From NCBI GenBank assembly GCA_018364485.1, contig JAGZLX010000076.1:1-7477 (forward strand): a stretch of DNA of 7,477 nt, given 5' to 3'. Each line of letters starts with the position of its first letter. Within the stretch, counting starts at the first letter, position 1. This DNA is from Granulicatella adiacens (GTDB lineage Bacteria; Bacillota; Bacilli; Lactobacillales; Aerococcaceae). Shown piece by piece: positions 1 through 5,723 of this stretch. The translations under genes and the position numbers were made by a program. A model generated the notes under the pieces. It saw only the letters and a list, made by a program, of their open reading frames with translations. It had not been told where the DNA came from and ran no database searches.

Positions 1-1186
1 GTGGAACTTCTCCATGGGCACGCATTGGAGTGATGAATTTAGCCTTCAATAATTCTTGCCCGAAGAAGTAGAAGTACATTTCATGAAGAAATTCTTTTTC
101 AGGAGTATCTGGTTTTCCTAATTGACCAAGAAGCAACATCCAGCGAACCAATCCTGGGTTTTCAACAGGAACATCTACTTCACGCATTCCCTCATAGTTT
201 GGAAATTCAACTAAGCCTTCTGCTGCAATCGCAGTATATTCAGAAAGAATCTGAACCCCTTGTGCTCCATCTAATAATATGGCCTCTCTGAGGAAGTTTA
301 AAATACCTTGTTTATCTTCTCCATTATCGATATAACGAAGTTCATAGTTTTCGTCATCTGCATTTCGCTCTTTTAAGTGTTTCTTGTTCGCTTTCGTTAC
401 CAAGTGAATCATTGGAGGTGATGTTAAATAGTTATCCTCATCTTCTGTCGATGTCTTAGCAAATAAGAACGGTTCACCTGTTTTAACAGAATAGACTGCA
501 TAAATACCATCTAAAATCAATAATTTATCTCGAACGATTGTCACAAGAGTACGAAGTTTGTTGAAATTCTCTTCACGTTTTTCTTCCGAATCATTCTCTG
601 CATTGGCATTACAATACCATAAAAAGAGTCTCCAAATTTCGGCAATGTCGGTTATTGATAAGTGAGCTCGGTCTAAATCAGTGATGACGCCGTCCTCCAC
701 ACCAACAAAACGTTCGCCAAGAGCATTGATGTATGCAGAGTACATTTGCTGCTCAGTGACGCCTTCAGAATGAAGTACCGTTCCAACGTATGGGAAGAAT
801 TGTGTTGCATTCTCCACCCATAAAACAGCTTTTTTGTTCGACACTTCCATCACACGATCTTCACCGACTTGAATTCCGTAAACTGCTGTTCTAAATGGTT
901 CTTCATCATCGCTCCCCATTTTAGTAAGAATGACTTCATCCCCAACTTTTATGGTTCCTGTTACTTGTCCAGCAACAACCATATCTGGTGAATCTTTTGA
1001 GACAGTATATATATATTCAATTCCCACTGTAAACACACGGGGTTCTTCAGTTTCTTTAGTTTTTTCTACTTTTTTTGGAGCAGTCTCAACTGCTGCTTGC
1101 TCTTCCTTTTTTTCTTCTGGTTGAACCGGTTTTTCTTCTACTTTCGGTTCTTCTTTTTTACGAGAAAATAAATCCTTTAGTCCCAT
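1..1186 (-). CDS. SseB-like protein with a translation-factor-type beta-barrel (C-terminus off window)
   Basis: Read on the minus strand this is open for 395 codons from ATG at 1186 to the left edge, so the 3' end is missing. The start is well supported: AGGAGG (1194-1199) sits 7 nt upstream. The N-terminus (residues 1-50) is Lys/Glu/Pro rich and probably disordered. Residues about 51-125 (VFTVGIEYIYTV, then VAGQVTGTIKVGDEVIL) resemble the domain-2 beta-barrel of EF-Tu-like translation GTPases, but no G domain precedes it. Residues about 205-330 (GEPFLFAKTS, PPMIHLV, GILNFLREAILLDGAQGVQIL) resemble the SseB N-terminal domain, known from the E. coli 'enhanced serine sensitivity' protein, whose biochemical role is unclear. 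From about residue 341 (ENPGLVRWMLLLGQL) a second SseB-like unit may begin. No signal peptide or membrane segment is visible, so it is probably cytoplasmic. It lies 43 nt downstream of rlmA and may be cotranscribed with it. The ORF is certain, the domain calls are from memory and moderate, and no function is assigned. Confidence 0.75.
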   Translation of the reverse strand, partial: MGLKDLFSRKKEEPKVEEKPVQPEEKKEEQAAVETAPKKVEKTKETEEPRVFTVGIEYIYTVSKDSPDMVVAGQVTGTIKVGDEVILTKMGSDDEEPFRTAVYGIQVGEDRVMEVSNKKAVLWVENATQFFPYVGTVLHSEGVTEQQMYSAYINALGERFVGVEDGVITDLDRAHLSITDIAEIWRLFLWYCNANAENDSEEKREENFNKLRTLVTIVRDKLLILDGIYAVYSVKTGEPFLFAKTSTEDEDNYLTSPPMIHLVTKANKKHLKERNADDENYELRYIDNGEDKQGILNFLREAILLDGAQGVQILSEYTAIAAEGLVEFPNYEGMREVDVPVENPGLVRWMLLLGQLGKPDTPEKEFLHEMYFYFFGQELLKAKFITPMRAHGEVP

Positions 1187-1202
1187 TATTAAACCTCCTG
1201 GC

Positions 1203-1224
1203 TGTTAATAATTGTATTATAACA
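1203..1224 (-). promoter_or_regulatory. Extended -10 promoter element inside an imperfect inverted repeat
   Basis: On the minus strand TGT-TATAAT (1224-1216) is a perfect extended -10, placed 29 nt upstream of the ATG at 1186. No convincing -35 lies at 16-18 nt spacing. The same bases form an inverted repeat: TGTTAATAAT (1203-1212) and ATTATAACA (1216-1224) pair over 9 bp with one bulged A and a 3-nt centre. It could give the SseB-like gene transcription independent of rlmA. The repeat may be an operator or simply AT-rich coincidence. Confidence 0.4.
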
Positions 1225-1229
1225 TACTT

Positions 1230-2123
1230 TTATTGTTTGTTTTCGCCTTTTTTCACGATAGCTACAAAATAGTGCACCGTTACTTTTGAGAGCGGATGAG
1301 AGGTGCTATAGGCCTTATCTTCGGCACTTGCTCCCCAGTATAACGGCGTCATTTCGAGTAAATGACGATAAGTTTCTTCTGTTAAATCGACCGTGTAACG
1401 TACCTCTTCAAACGTGACTTGAGGGCATTCGGACTGCACGCGTTCTAGAATGTCCGCATTCGAATACGTTTGTTTTTCCGGATTCGAACGGTAGAGCTGT
1501 TGGCGTAATTCCGCTAAATAATCGTTGCCAGGGATGACTTTCACGAGCGTCCCTCCTGGAGCCAATACGCGCATAAACTCTTGGTAGTTCGATGGCGTTA
1601 AAATATTCAAAAGCGTTCCACAAGATGCATCCGCAAATGGCAAGTTCGCCAGGTCCCCTAAGAAGAATAGCGCTTGGTTTCCAAAATGAACCGACGATTG
1701 ATGGATGCCTTCTTTAGCGATATCCGTTCCGCATAAGGGTGCCTTCACACGCTTAGATAACCACGATAAATGACTACCTTCCCCGCATCCGATATCGACA
1801 ATAAACTTCTCTTCGTCTGTCGGAAGATGCGGCAAAATTGCCTCTAATAAAGGCTCAAAGAACCCACTCTGCGCGAGTTCATAGCGATGATGGAAAAGAG
1901 GCGCATTATAGTCCGTATTCGCATTTTGCTTCATGAGATGCAAGGTGCCTTTTTTCGAAATATTAAATCGGTGCCCCTTTCCGCAAACGACGCTATGATT
2001 CTCGGCAGAAACCATCGCATCATGGCAATACGGGCAACGAAAGGCATATAAGTGTTGGTTGATAAATTGTTCGGCCCAATCGATTTTCTTAATGGCCGCG
2101 TTTAGTGCTTCCTGTTTTGTCAT
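1230..2123 (-). CDS. rlmA: 23S rRNA (guanine-N1)-methyltransferase, RlmA family
   Basis: This cytoplasmic enzyme is predicted to use S-adenosylmethionine to methylate N1 of a guanine in the helix 35 hairpin of 23S rRNA. That is G745 for E. coli RlmA(I) and G748 for Gram-positive RlmA(II)/TlrB; the host type suggests G748, which is inference. Counting from the ATG at 2123 the protein has 297 residues. A zinc finger of C-x2-C-x13-C-x3-H form occupies residues 30-51 (CPYC to CGKGH). The linker containing NADYN-like 'NTDYN' and the region 'RYELAQSGFF' follow, as in the family. SAM motif I is VDIGCGEG (109-116), the acidic motif II residue lies in GTDIA (about 132-136), and the later 'NILTP' and 'RVLAPGG' motifs are typical. 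An in-frame GTG at 2132 would add three residues, but the likely Shine-Dalgarno AAAGAG (2132-2137) overlaps it and sits 8 nt before the ATG, so the ATG is preferred. The gene is divergent from the GTPase gene and no terminator follows it. Confidence 0.88.
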   Translation of the reverse strand: MTKQEALNAAIKKIDWAEQFINQHLYAFRCPYCHDAMVSAENHSVVCGKGHRFNISKKGTLHLMKQNANTDYNAPLFHHRYELAQSGFFEPLLEAILPHLPTDEEKFIVDIGCGEGSHLSWLSKRVKAPLCGTDIAKEGIHQSSVHFGNQALFFLGDLANLPFADASCGTLLNILTPSNYQEFMRVLAPGGTLVKVIPGNDYLAELRQQLYRSNPEKQTYSNADILERVQSECPQVTFEEVRYTVDLTEETYRHLLEMTPLYWGASAEDKAYSTSHPLSKVTVHYFVAIVKKGENKQ

Positions 2124-2131
2124 TCGATACA

Positions 2132-2137
2132 CTCTTT
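2132..2137 (-). promoter_or_regulatory. Ribosome binding site deciding the rlmA start
   Basis: AAAGAG on the minus strand ends 8 nt before the ATG at 2123. The longest reading frame would begin at GTG 2132-2130, whose first base is the last base of this site. The site can therefore only serve the ATG. Confidence 0.55.
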
Positions 2138-2147
2138 CTCGTTTTCT

Positions 2148-2189
2148 CTGTTTCAGTATAGCACATTCGCAACCAAATGCTGGAAACAG
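2148..2189. repeat. 7-bp inverted repeat between divergent promoters
   Basis: CTGTTTC (2148-2154) and GAAACAG (2183-2189) are perfect inverted copies separated by 28 nt. The left arm covers the predicted rlmA start of transcription, and the right arm lies just upstream of the -35 of the GTPase gene. A shared operator is possible, but a 7-bp match in a region this size is expected by chance fairly often. Confidence 0.25.
2155..2163 (-). promoter_or_regulatory. Probable rlmA promoter (extended -10)
   Basis: The minus strand reads TGC-TATACT (2163-2155), an extended -10 with one mismatch to TATAAT. It would place the transcription start near 2148, about 25 nt before the ATG at 2123. No good -35 hexamer is seen at 16-18 nt, which fits an extended -10 promoter. 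Confidence 0.5.
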
Positions 2190-2195
2190 TCTATT

Positions 2196-2223
2196 TTGAG
2201 AATTTTTAAGAGAGTGCTACAAT
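2196..2223 (+). promoter_or_regulatory. Promoter of the CobW-family GTPase gene
   Basis: TTGAGA (2196-2201) is a good -35, followed by a 16-nt spacer and TACAAT (2218-2223). A TG at 2215-2216 makes it an extended -10. The transcript would start near 2230, about 36 nt before the ATG. I looked for Zur- or AdcR-type zinc operators here and found no recognisable palindrome over the promoter. Confidence 0.65.
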
Positions 2224-2265
2224 GAATTTACTTGAAGAAAATGGAAAAGGTGAAGGAGAAGAATT

Positions 2266-3366
2266 ATGACACAAAAAATTCCAGTTACAATCGTCAGCGG
2301 CTTCCTTGGCGCTGGGAAAACGACTTTAATCAACAAAGTTTTAAAAGAAAAACACGGCGAACATATCGCGGTTGTCATTAACGAATTCGGCGAAATCGGT
2401 GTAGACCATCAATTCGTACTTGACGTTGAAGAAGAAATCTATCAAATGGATAACGGCTGCCTCTGCTGTACTCTTCGTACAGACATTGCCGATATGTTGA
2501 AATCTATTTTAATGGTGAAAGAACAAAACGGCATTCGCGTGGACCGCGTGTTATTCGAGACAACAGGTCTTGCTGATCCAGCTCCAATCGCACAAACATT
2601 TATTAACGTGCCATTCTTAAACGAGCACTTTATCTTAGATGCGGTATTAACGGTTGTGGATTCTAAAAACTTCCTATACCAAACAGCGCATCAACCTGAA
2701 CCAGCAAAACAAGTTGGGTTCGCGGATAAAATTTTCATGTCAAAACATAGCTTAGTAGACGAAACCATCTACACTAAAGTGATTAACGAAGTTCGTAGCA
2801 TCAATGCCTTTGCAGAAATCCAAGACCTTGACGCACGTCCTGTGCATATGAGCGACATGTTCGGACTTGAATTGTTCTACGCATCTGAGAAGAAAATCTT
2901 AGAAATGCAAGAACACGCCGAAGAAGAATATTGCGAAGAATGTGGCCATACACATGCCCACGGTGACCACGATCACGACCATGAGCATGAACATCATGAC
3001 CATGACCACGAACATGAACACCATGACCATGATCACGAACATCATCATCACCACAGTCATAGCCACCATAGCGGTATTAACTCATTCGTTATCGAGACTG
3101 ACAAACCTTTAGTTCTCGCAAACATTAACGAATGGTTGAACGAGCTTGTCTATATTTACGGACCAGAATTATACCGTTACAAAGGAATCTTGAACGTGGA
3201 AGGATTAGATTACCAAATCATCTTCCAAGGAGTTCAAATGAGCTTTGATATTTCAAGAGGTCGCGATTGGAATGATACAAAACGCGGCTCAACATTGGTC
3301 TTCATCGGAAAGAACCTTCCAGAAAACCAATTACGCGAAAGCTTTATTGCTTGTACTGAAAAATAA
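2266..3366 (+). CDS. CobW/COG0523-family P-loop GTPase with His-rich metal-binding stretch (probable metallochaperone)
   Basis: This 366-residue protein belongs to the G3E family (relatives HypB, UreG, CobW, and the zinc-linked YciC/ZagA and ZNG1). Members use GTP hydrolysis to deliver metal ions to client proteins. Visible motifs are the P-loop GFLGAGKT (12-19), switch-region NEFGEIGVD (39-47), the metal-binding CLCC (65-68, family CxCC), and ETTGLADPAP (98-107). A Cys/His-rich linker starts at C223-x2-C226 and holds 24 histidines between 228 and 268, partly as a nine-residue repeat. The CobW C-terminal domain follows from about residue 270 to 362 (RYKGILN, GVQMSFDI). The G4 motif, expected as NKxD, reads SKHS at 159-162, so the aspartate that normally reads guanine is missing. 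The start is supported by AAGGAG (2253-2258) 7 nt upstream. The gene is monocistronic, with its own promoter and terminator. Zinc is the most likely metal, but nickel or cobalt cannot be excluded and the client is unknown. Confidence 0.87.
   Translation: MTQKIPVTIVSGFLGAGKTTLINKVLKEKHGEHIAVVINEFGEIGVDHQFVLDVEEEIYQMDNGCLCCTLRTDIADMLKSILMVKEQNGIRVDRVLFETTGLADPAPIAQTFINVPFLNEHFILDAVLTVVDSKNFLYQTAHQPEPAKQVGFADKIFMSKHSLVDETIYTKVINEVRSINAFAEIQDLDARPVHMSDMFGLELFYASEKKILEMQEHAEEEYCEECGHTHAHGDHDHDHEHEHHDHDHEHEHHDHDHEHHHHHSHSHHSGINSFVIETDKPLVLANINEWLNELVYIYGPELYRYKGILNVEGLDYQIIFQGVQMSFDISRGRDWNDTKRGSTLVFIGKNLPENQLRESFIACTEK
2971..3051 (+). repeat. 27-bp tandem repeat coding for a nine-residue His/Asp/Glu unit
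   Basis: Inside the GTPase gene, residues 236-262 form three consecutive nine-residue units: DHDHEHEHH, DHDHEHEHH and a diverged DHDHEHHHH. The copies differ at synonymous CAC/CAT, GAC/GAT and GAG/GAA positions. The protein repeat is therefore better kept than the DNA, consistent with an older duplication held by selection rather than a recent slippage product. Confidence 0.8.
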
Positions 3367-3375
3367 ATCTAACGA

Positions 3376-3410
3376 AGAAGGTCGCCCTACTTGGACGACC
3401 TTTTACTTTT
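3376..3410 (+). terminator. Intrinsic terminator of the GTPase gene
   Basis: AAGGTCG (3378-3384) pairs with CGACCTT (3396-3402). After one C/A mismatch, CC pairs with GG around a 5-nt loop, TACTT. The run TTTTACTTTT (3401-3410) follows. It begins about 10 nt after the stop codon at 3364-3366. Confidence 0.8.
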
Positions 3411-3412
3411 AA

Positions 3413-3424
3413 TAGAATATTCTA
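3413..3424. repeat. 12-bp perfect palindrome in the convergent intergenic region
   Basis: TAGAATATTCTA is perfectly self-complementary. It lies between two terminators, where no promoter is expected, and a second AT palindrome (TATTATAATA) follows at 3450-3459. It resembles half of a Fur/PerR-type box only loosely, so no regulator is assigned. The rest of 3411-3470 is AT-rich and shows no gene. Confidence 0.4.
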
Positions 3425-3473
3425 CGATAAACCATCCGACAAAAAATCCTATTATAATAAACTTGTATCATAC

Positions 3474-3507
3474 ACAAAAGAAGGCCAAGACTCCTCTTGA
3501 CCTTCTT
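3474..3507 (-). terminator. Intrinsic terminator of the ABC transporter-acetyltransferase operon
   Basis: On the minus strand AAGAAGG (3507-3501) pairs with CCTTCTT (3484-3478). After one mismatch a further 5 bp (TCAAG/CTTGG register, CAAGA with TCTTG on the plus strand) close a 4-nt loop. A short T run (TTTT ending near 3477) follows the 3' arm. It begins 12 nt past the acetyltransferase stop at 3519. The plus-strand side has a poor T run, so the minus direction is preferred. Confidence 0.75.
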
Positions 3508-3518
3508 CGTTTCCTATT

Positions 3519-4139
3519 TTATTTTCCAAGTTCATCCAATAGTTCTTGGTGTTTTCGACGCCAATCTGCCTTCTCTTCTTCGGTAATTTCACGAAGGACG
3601 CGGCATGGATTGCCGACCGCAATCACATTACTTGGAATGTCTTTTGTTACCACAGAGCCAGAGCCTATTACCGTATTATCGCCAATCGTCACTCCTGGAT
3701 TCACCGTCACGTTGGCCCCGAGCCATACGCTATTGCCAATCGTAATCGGTATTCCAAATTCTGGACCCGCATTGCGCGTTTCGGCATCGGTTGGATGTCC
3801 AGGTGTCACAAGCGATACATGCGGACCAAACATGCAGTTGTCTCCAATCGTAATCGGAGCTACATCTAATAATGTACAGTCAAAATTCGCATAGAAGCCT
3901 TCGCCAATCGTTGTATGAACTCCGTAGTCCACATAGACGGGTTGCTCCATGTAAATCTTCTCGCCTGTTTTTCCAAATAACTGTTTTAATAATGCGCGTC
4001 TTCCTTCGAAATCATCGAAGTTCAAACGATTGTATTGTTGCGCTAATTTTTTTCCTTTAATCGATAAGTCTCTTAGCCCTTCTGTCAGAGACGGAATATA
4101 TAAGTCTCCTGTGAGCATACGTTCTTTCATGGTTTTCAT
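3519..4139 (-). CDS. Sugar O-acetyltransferase, maltose/galactoside acetyltransferase family
   Basis: This 206-residue cytoplasmic enzyme is predicted to transfer acetyl from acetyl-CoA to a sugar hydroxyl, acting as a trimer. Residues 4-57 (MKERMLTGDLYIP, LAQQYNRLN) match the N-terminal helical cap of maltose acetyltransferases. Residues about 70-165 are hexapeptide repeats of a left-handed beta-helix (for example TIGEGF, TIGDNC, TIGNSVWL, TIGDNTVIG). The likely catalytic histidine is H115 in TPGHP, with N85 and W139 at the positions I recall for the E. coli galactoside acetyltransferase active site. A short charged C-terminal helix ends the protein. Length is normal for the family. AAAGGAG lies 7 nt before the ATG. 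The gene follows the second ABC gene by 18 nt and ends at an intrinsic terminator, so it is the last gene of that operon. The true acceptor sugar is unknown; Maa and LacA annotations within this family are often not specific. Confidence 0.88.
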   Translation of the reverse strand: MKTMKERMLTGDLYIPSLTEGLRDLSIKGKKLAQQYNRLNFDDFEGRRALLKQLFGKTGEKIYMEQPVYVDYGVHTTIGEGFYANFDCTLLDVAPITIGDNCMFGPHVSLVTPGHPTDAETRNAGPEFGIPITIGNSVWLGANVTVNPGVTIGDNTVIGSGSVVTKDIPSNVIAVGNPCRVLREITEEEKADWRRKHQELLDELGK

Positions 4140-4157
4140 TTAGATACTCCTTTATAG

Positions 4158-5723
4158 CTAGTTCTCCAATTGAATCACATGATCAAAAAGATTTCTATTC
4201 TCTTCGATAAAATGATGTGTCACCATTATAACGGTTAATTCTGGATTTGACAAAATCATTTTCTCAATACGAGCAGCGCTCTCCATATCTAAGCTGGCCG
4301 TACTTTCATCAAAAAGAAGGATTTTATCAGATTGCGTTAATGCTCTCGCTATAGAAATTCTCTGTCTTTGGCCACCAGACAATTGACTACTATGCTCAGT
4401 AACTGCATCATCTAATTGACAAAATTGCTGAATACCTAGCTCGTCTGGAAGTGAGATTTTTTTGGTATTATCCCACAAAGTAATATTCTCTTTAACAGTT
4501 GCGTTAAACAAATGATTCTTTTGTGGATTGTAGTGAACCATACTACGCAATTGAACTATTTGTTCCTTCGTTAGTTCTTTCCCATCTAATAATACTTCCC
4601 CAGAATAGTCATTGTTTTCTCCTGCAAGGAAATGTAATAATGTCGATTTTCCACTTCCGCTATCCCCGACTAGAGCATATTTCTTTCCTTTCTCAATCGT
4701 AAAGGAAGTTGGTTTCACAATTTTATTTCCGTTGACCGATACTTCTACAGATCTCAATTCTAGAGAGTTCTTCAGTTTCAGTTCTTCTTGTAGCATTTCA
4801 TCAGGGAGGATGGATTCATATTTATCAAAATATACTTGAACAGATTTATACTGTACTAAATTTTGCGCGATTAAGCTGACTTTGCCGAAAAGGACACCTG
4901 TAAATGACCCAATACTTCCCATAACCCCAATCGATACAACTCCATTAACTACAAGATATCCGACTAAAATAGCACTCAATGATTGACCTAAACTATTCAC
5001 TGCTCCTGAAGCAATTCCAGATAGCATGAATGCGCGAATTAAACGAACCACCGCATCTTTAACGGCGCCCGATTCAAATTGGACGCGATTTTTAAAGGTA
5101 TCCATTTTATTTAATGCATAGAATACAGAATAACCCTCTAGTAAATTTTGTACATTCGAAGAAAATTTTTCTTGGGTTGCAGAATAACTTTCCAGTACTT
5201 TCTTCGTATGTGGTTCGAATAATTTTGGAACCACTAGAAGTCCGCTAATTAATACCACTAAGAACAATAGAATAGACCAGTGATAAGTAAGGATAACTCC
5301 TATGGATAACAGCACCGTTAGTACACTTTCTGTTATCGTAAAGAACAGTGGAAGTCCCAATGACGAGATTCTCTCCATATCATTTGTCATCCAAGATACA
5401 TACTCTGGAAATTCACGTTTGGTGATTTCCATATAATTCGCCTTGCGAAGTTTTTCTGCAATTTCTTCCCTTAATTCCGTATTGACTAATTGAATGAATT
5501 TCTCTTGTCGAACGGAACATAAGAATTCTGAATACGATAATATTCCTTTCATACCGAACCGGATTGCCAATGCTCCTACAAATTGCCAAGCATTTAAGGC
5601 GACTAACCCGTCAATGGCAAATGCAATAATCGCAATATTCGCTACGGTTAAAAGACTCTTAATAACCACTAGTACGAGAAGAATCATTACTTTGGATGGA
5701 TGTTGTAGTAACTTCTGTTTCAT
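4158..5723 (-). CDS. ABC exporter half-transporter (permease fused to ATPase), second subunit
   Basis: This 521-residue protein is probably one half of a membrane exporter. Residues about 10-295 hold a transmembrane domain with roughly six hydrophobic segments (around 12-38, 47-66, 124-146, 149-166, 232-260, 262-285). A loop at 106-120 (PEYVSWMTNDMERIS) resembles the conserved cytoplasmic loop of ABC exporters. The ATPase domain has Walker A GDSGSGKST (353-361), Q-loop Q401 in NPQKNH, signature LSGGQ (448-452), Walker B ILLFDE (468-473) with the catalytic glutamate present, and the H-loop at H503. The usual A-loop aromatic before Walker A is not seen (VSVNGN at about 328-333). It is shorter than typical 570-590-residue exporters. 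Its start overlaps the stop of the upstream ABC gene by 4 nt (ATGA), with AAGGAG 8 nt before the ATG, implying translational coupling and a heterodimer. The substrate is unknown; a CydCD-like, peptide or drug exporter are all possible. Confidence 0.87.
   Translation of the reverse strand: MKQKLLQHPSKVMILLVLVVIKSLLTVANIAIIAFAIDGLVALNAWQFVGALAIRFGMKGILSYSEFLCSVRQEKFIQLVNTELREEIAEKLRKANYMEITKREFPEYVSWMTNDMERISSLGLPLFFTITESVLTVLLSIGVILTYHWSILLFLVVLISGLLVVPKLFEPHTKKVLESYSATQEKFSSNVQNLLEGYSVFYALNKMDTFKNRVQFESGAVKDAVVRLIRAFMLSGIASGAVNSLGQSLSAILVGYLVVNGVVSIGVMGSIGSFTGVLFGKVSLIAQNLVQYKSVQVYFDKYESILPDEMLQEELKLKNSLELRSVEVSVNGNKIVKPTSFTIEKGKKYALVGDSGSGKSTLLHFLAGENNDYSGEVLLDGKELTKEQIVQLRSMVHYNPQKNHLFNATVKENITLWDNTKKISLPDELGIQQFCQLDDAVTEHSSQLSGGQRQRISIARALTQSDKILLFDESTASLDMESAARIEKMILSNPELTVIMVTHHFIEENRNLFDHVIQLEN

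Larger units (their letters stand above)
3371..3511. repeat. 13-nt inverted repeat shared by two convergent terminators
   Basis: AACGAAGAAGGTC occurs on the plus strand at 3371-3383 and on the minus strand at 3511-3499, leaving 115 nt between the copies. Each copy includes the 5' arm of a terminator hairpin, one for the GTPase gene and one for the acetyltransferase operon. See the findings for alternatives. Confidence 0.7.

Noticed and set aside
930..1272. Two overlapping plus-strand open frames of 64-65 codons, the second hydrophobic
   Set aside because: They are antisense to the Lys/Glu-rich N-terminus of the SseB-like gene. Antisense of GAA/AAA-rich coding sequence reads as Phe/Ser/Leu, which explains the false membrane-like look.
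1408..1623. A minus-strand 71-codon frame inside rlmA
   Set aside because: It is an alternative frame of rlmA on the same strand, with no ribosome binding site and no independent support.
2124..2265. Zinc-regulator (Zur/AdcR) operator at the GTPase promoter
   Set aside because: No TTAAC-type palindrome or Zur-like inverted repeat is visible around the -35/-10, so zinc control cannot be claimed from the sequence.
3413..3459. PerR/Fur-type operator at the AT palindromes
   Set aside because: The palindrome lacks the central spacer base and flanking match of a Per or Fur box, and it lies between convergent genes rather than at a promoter.
3391..3894. A plus-strand open frame of 167 codons
   Set aside because: It runs antisense through the acetyltransferase gene and starts within the GTPase terminator. 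It lacks a ribosome binding site and its translation resembles no family, while the opposite strand shows clear hexapeptide repeats.
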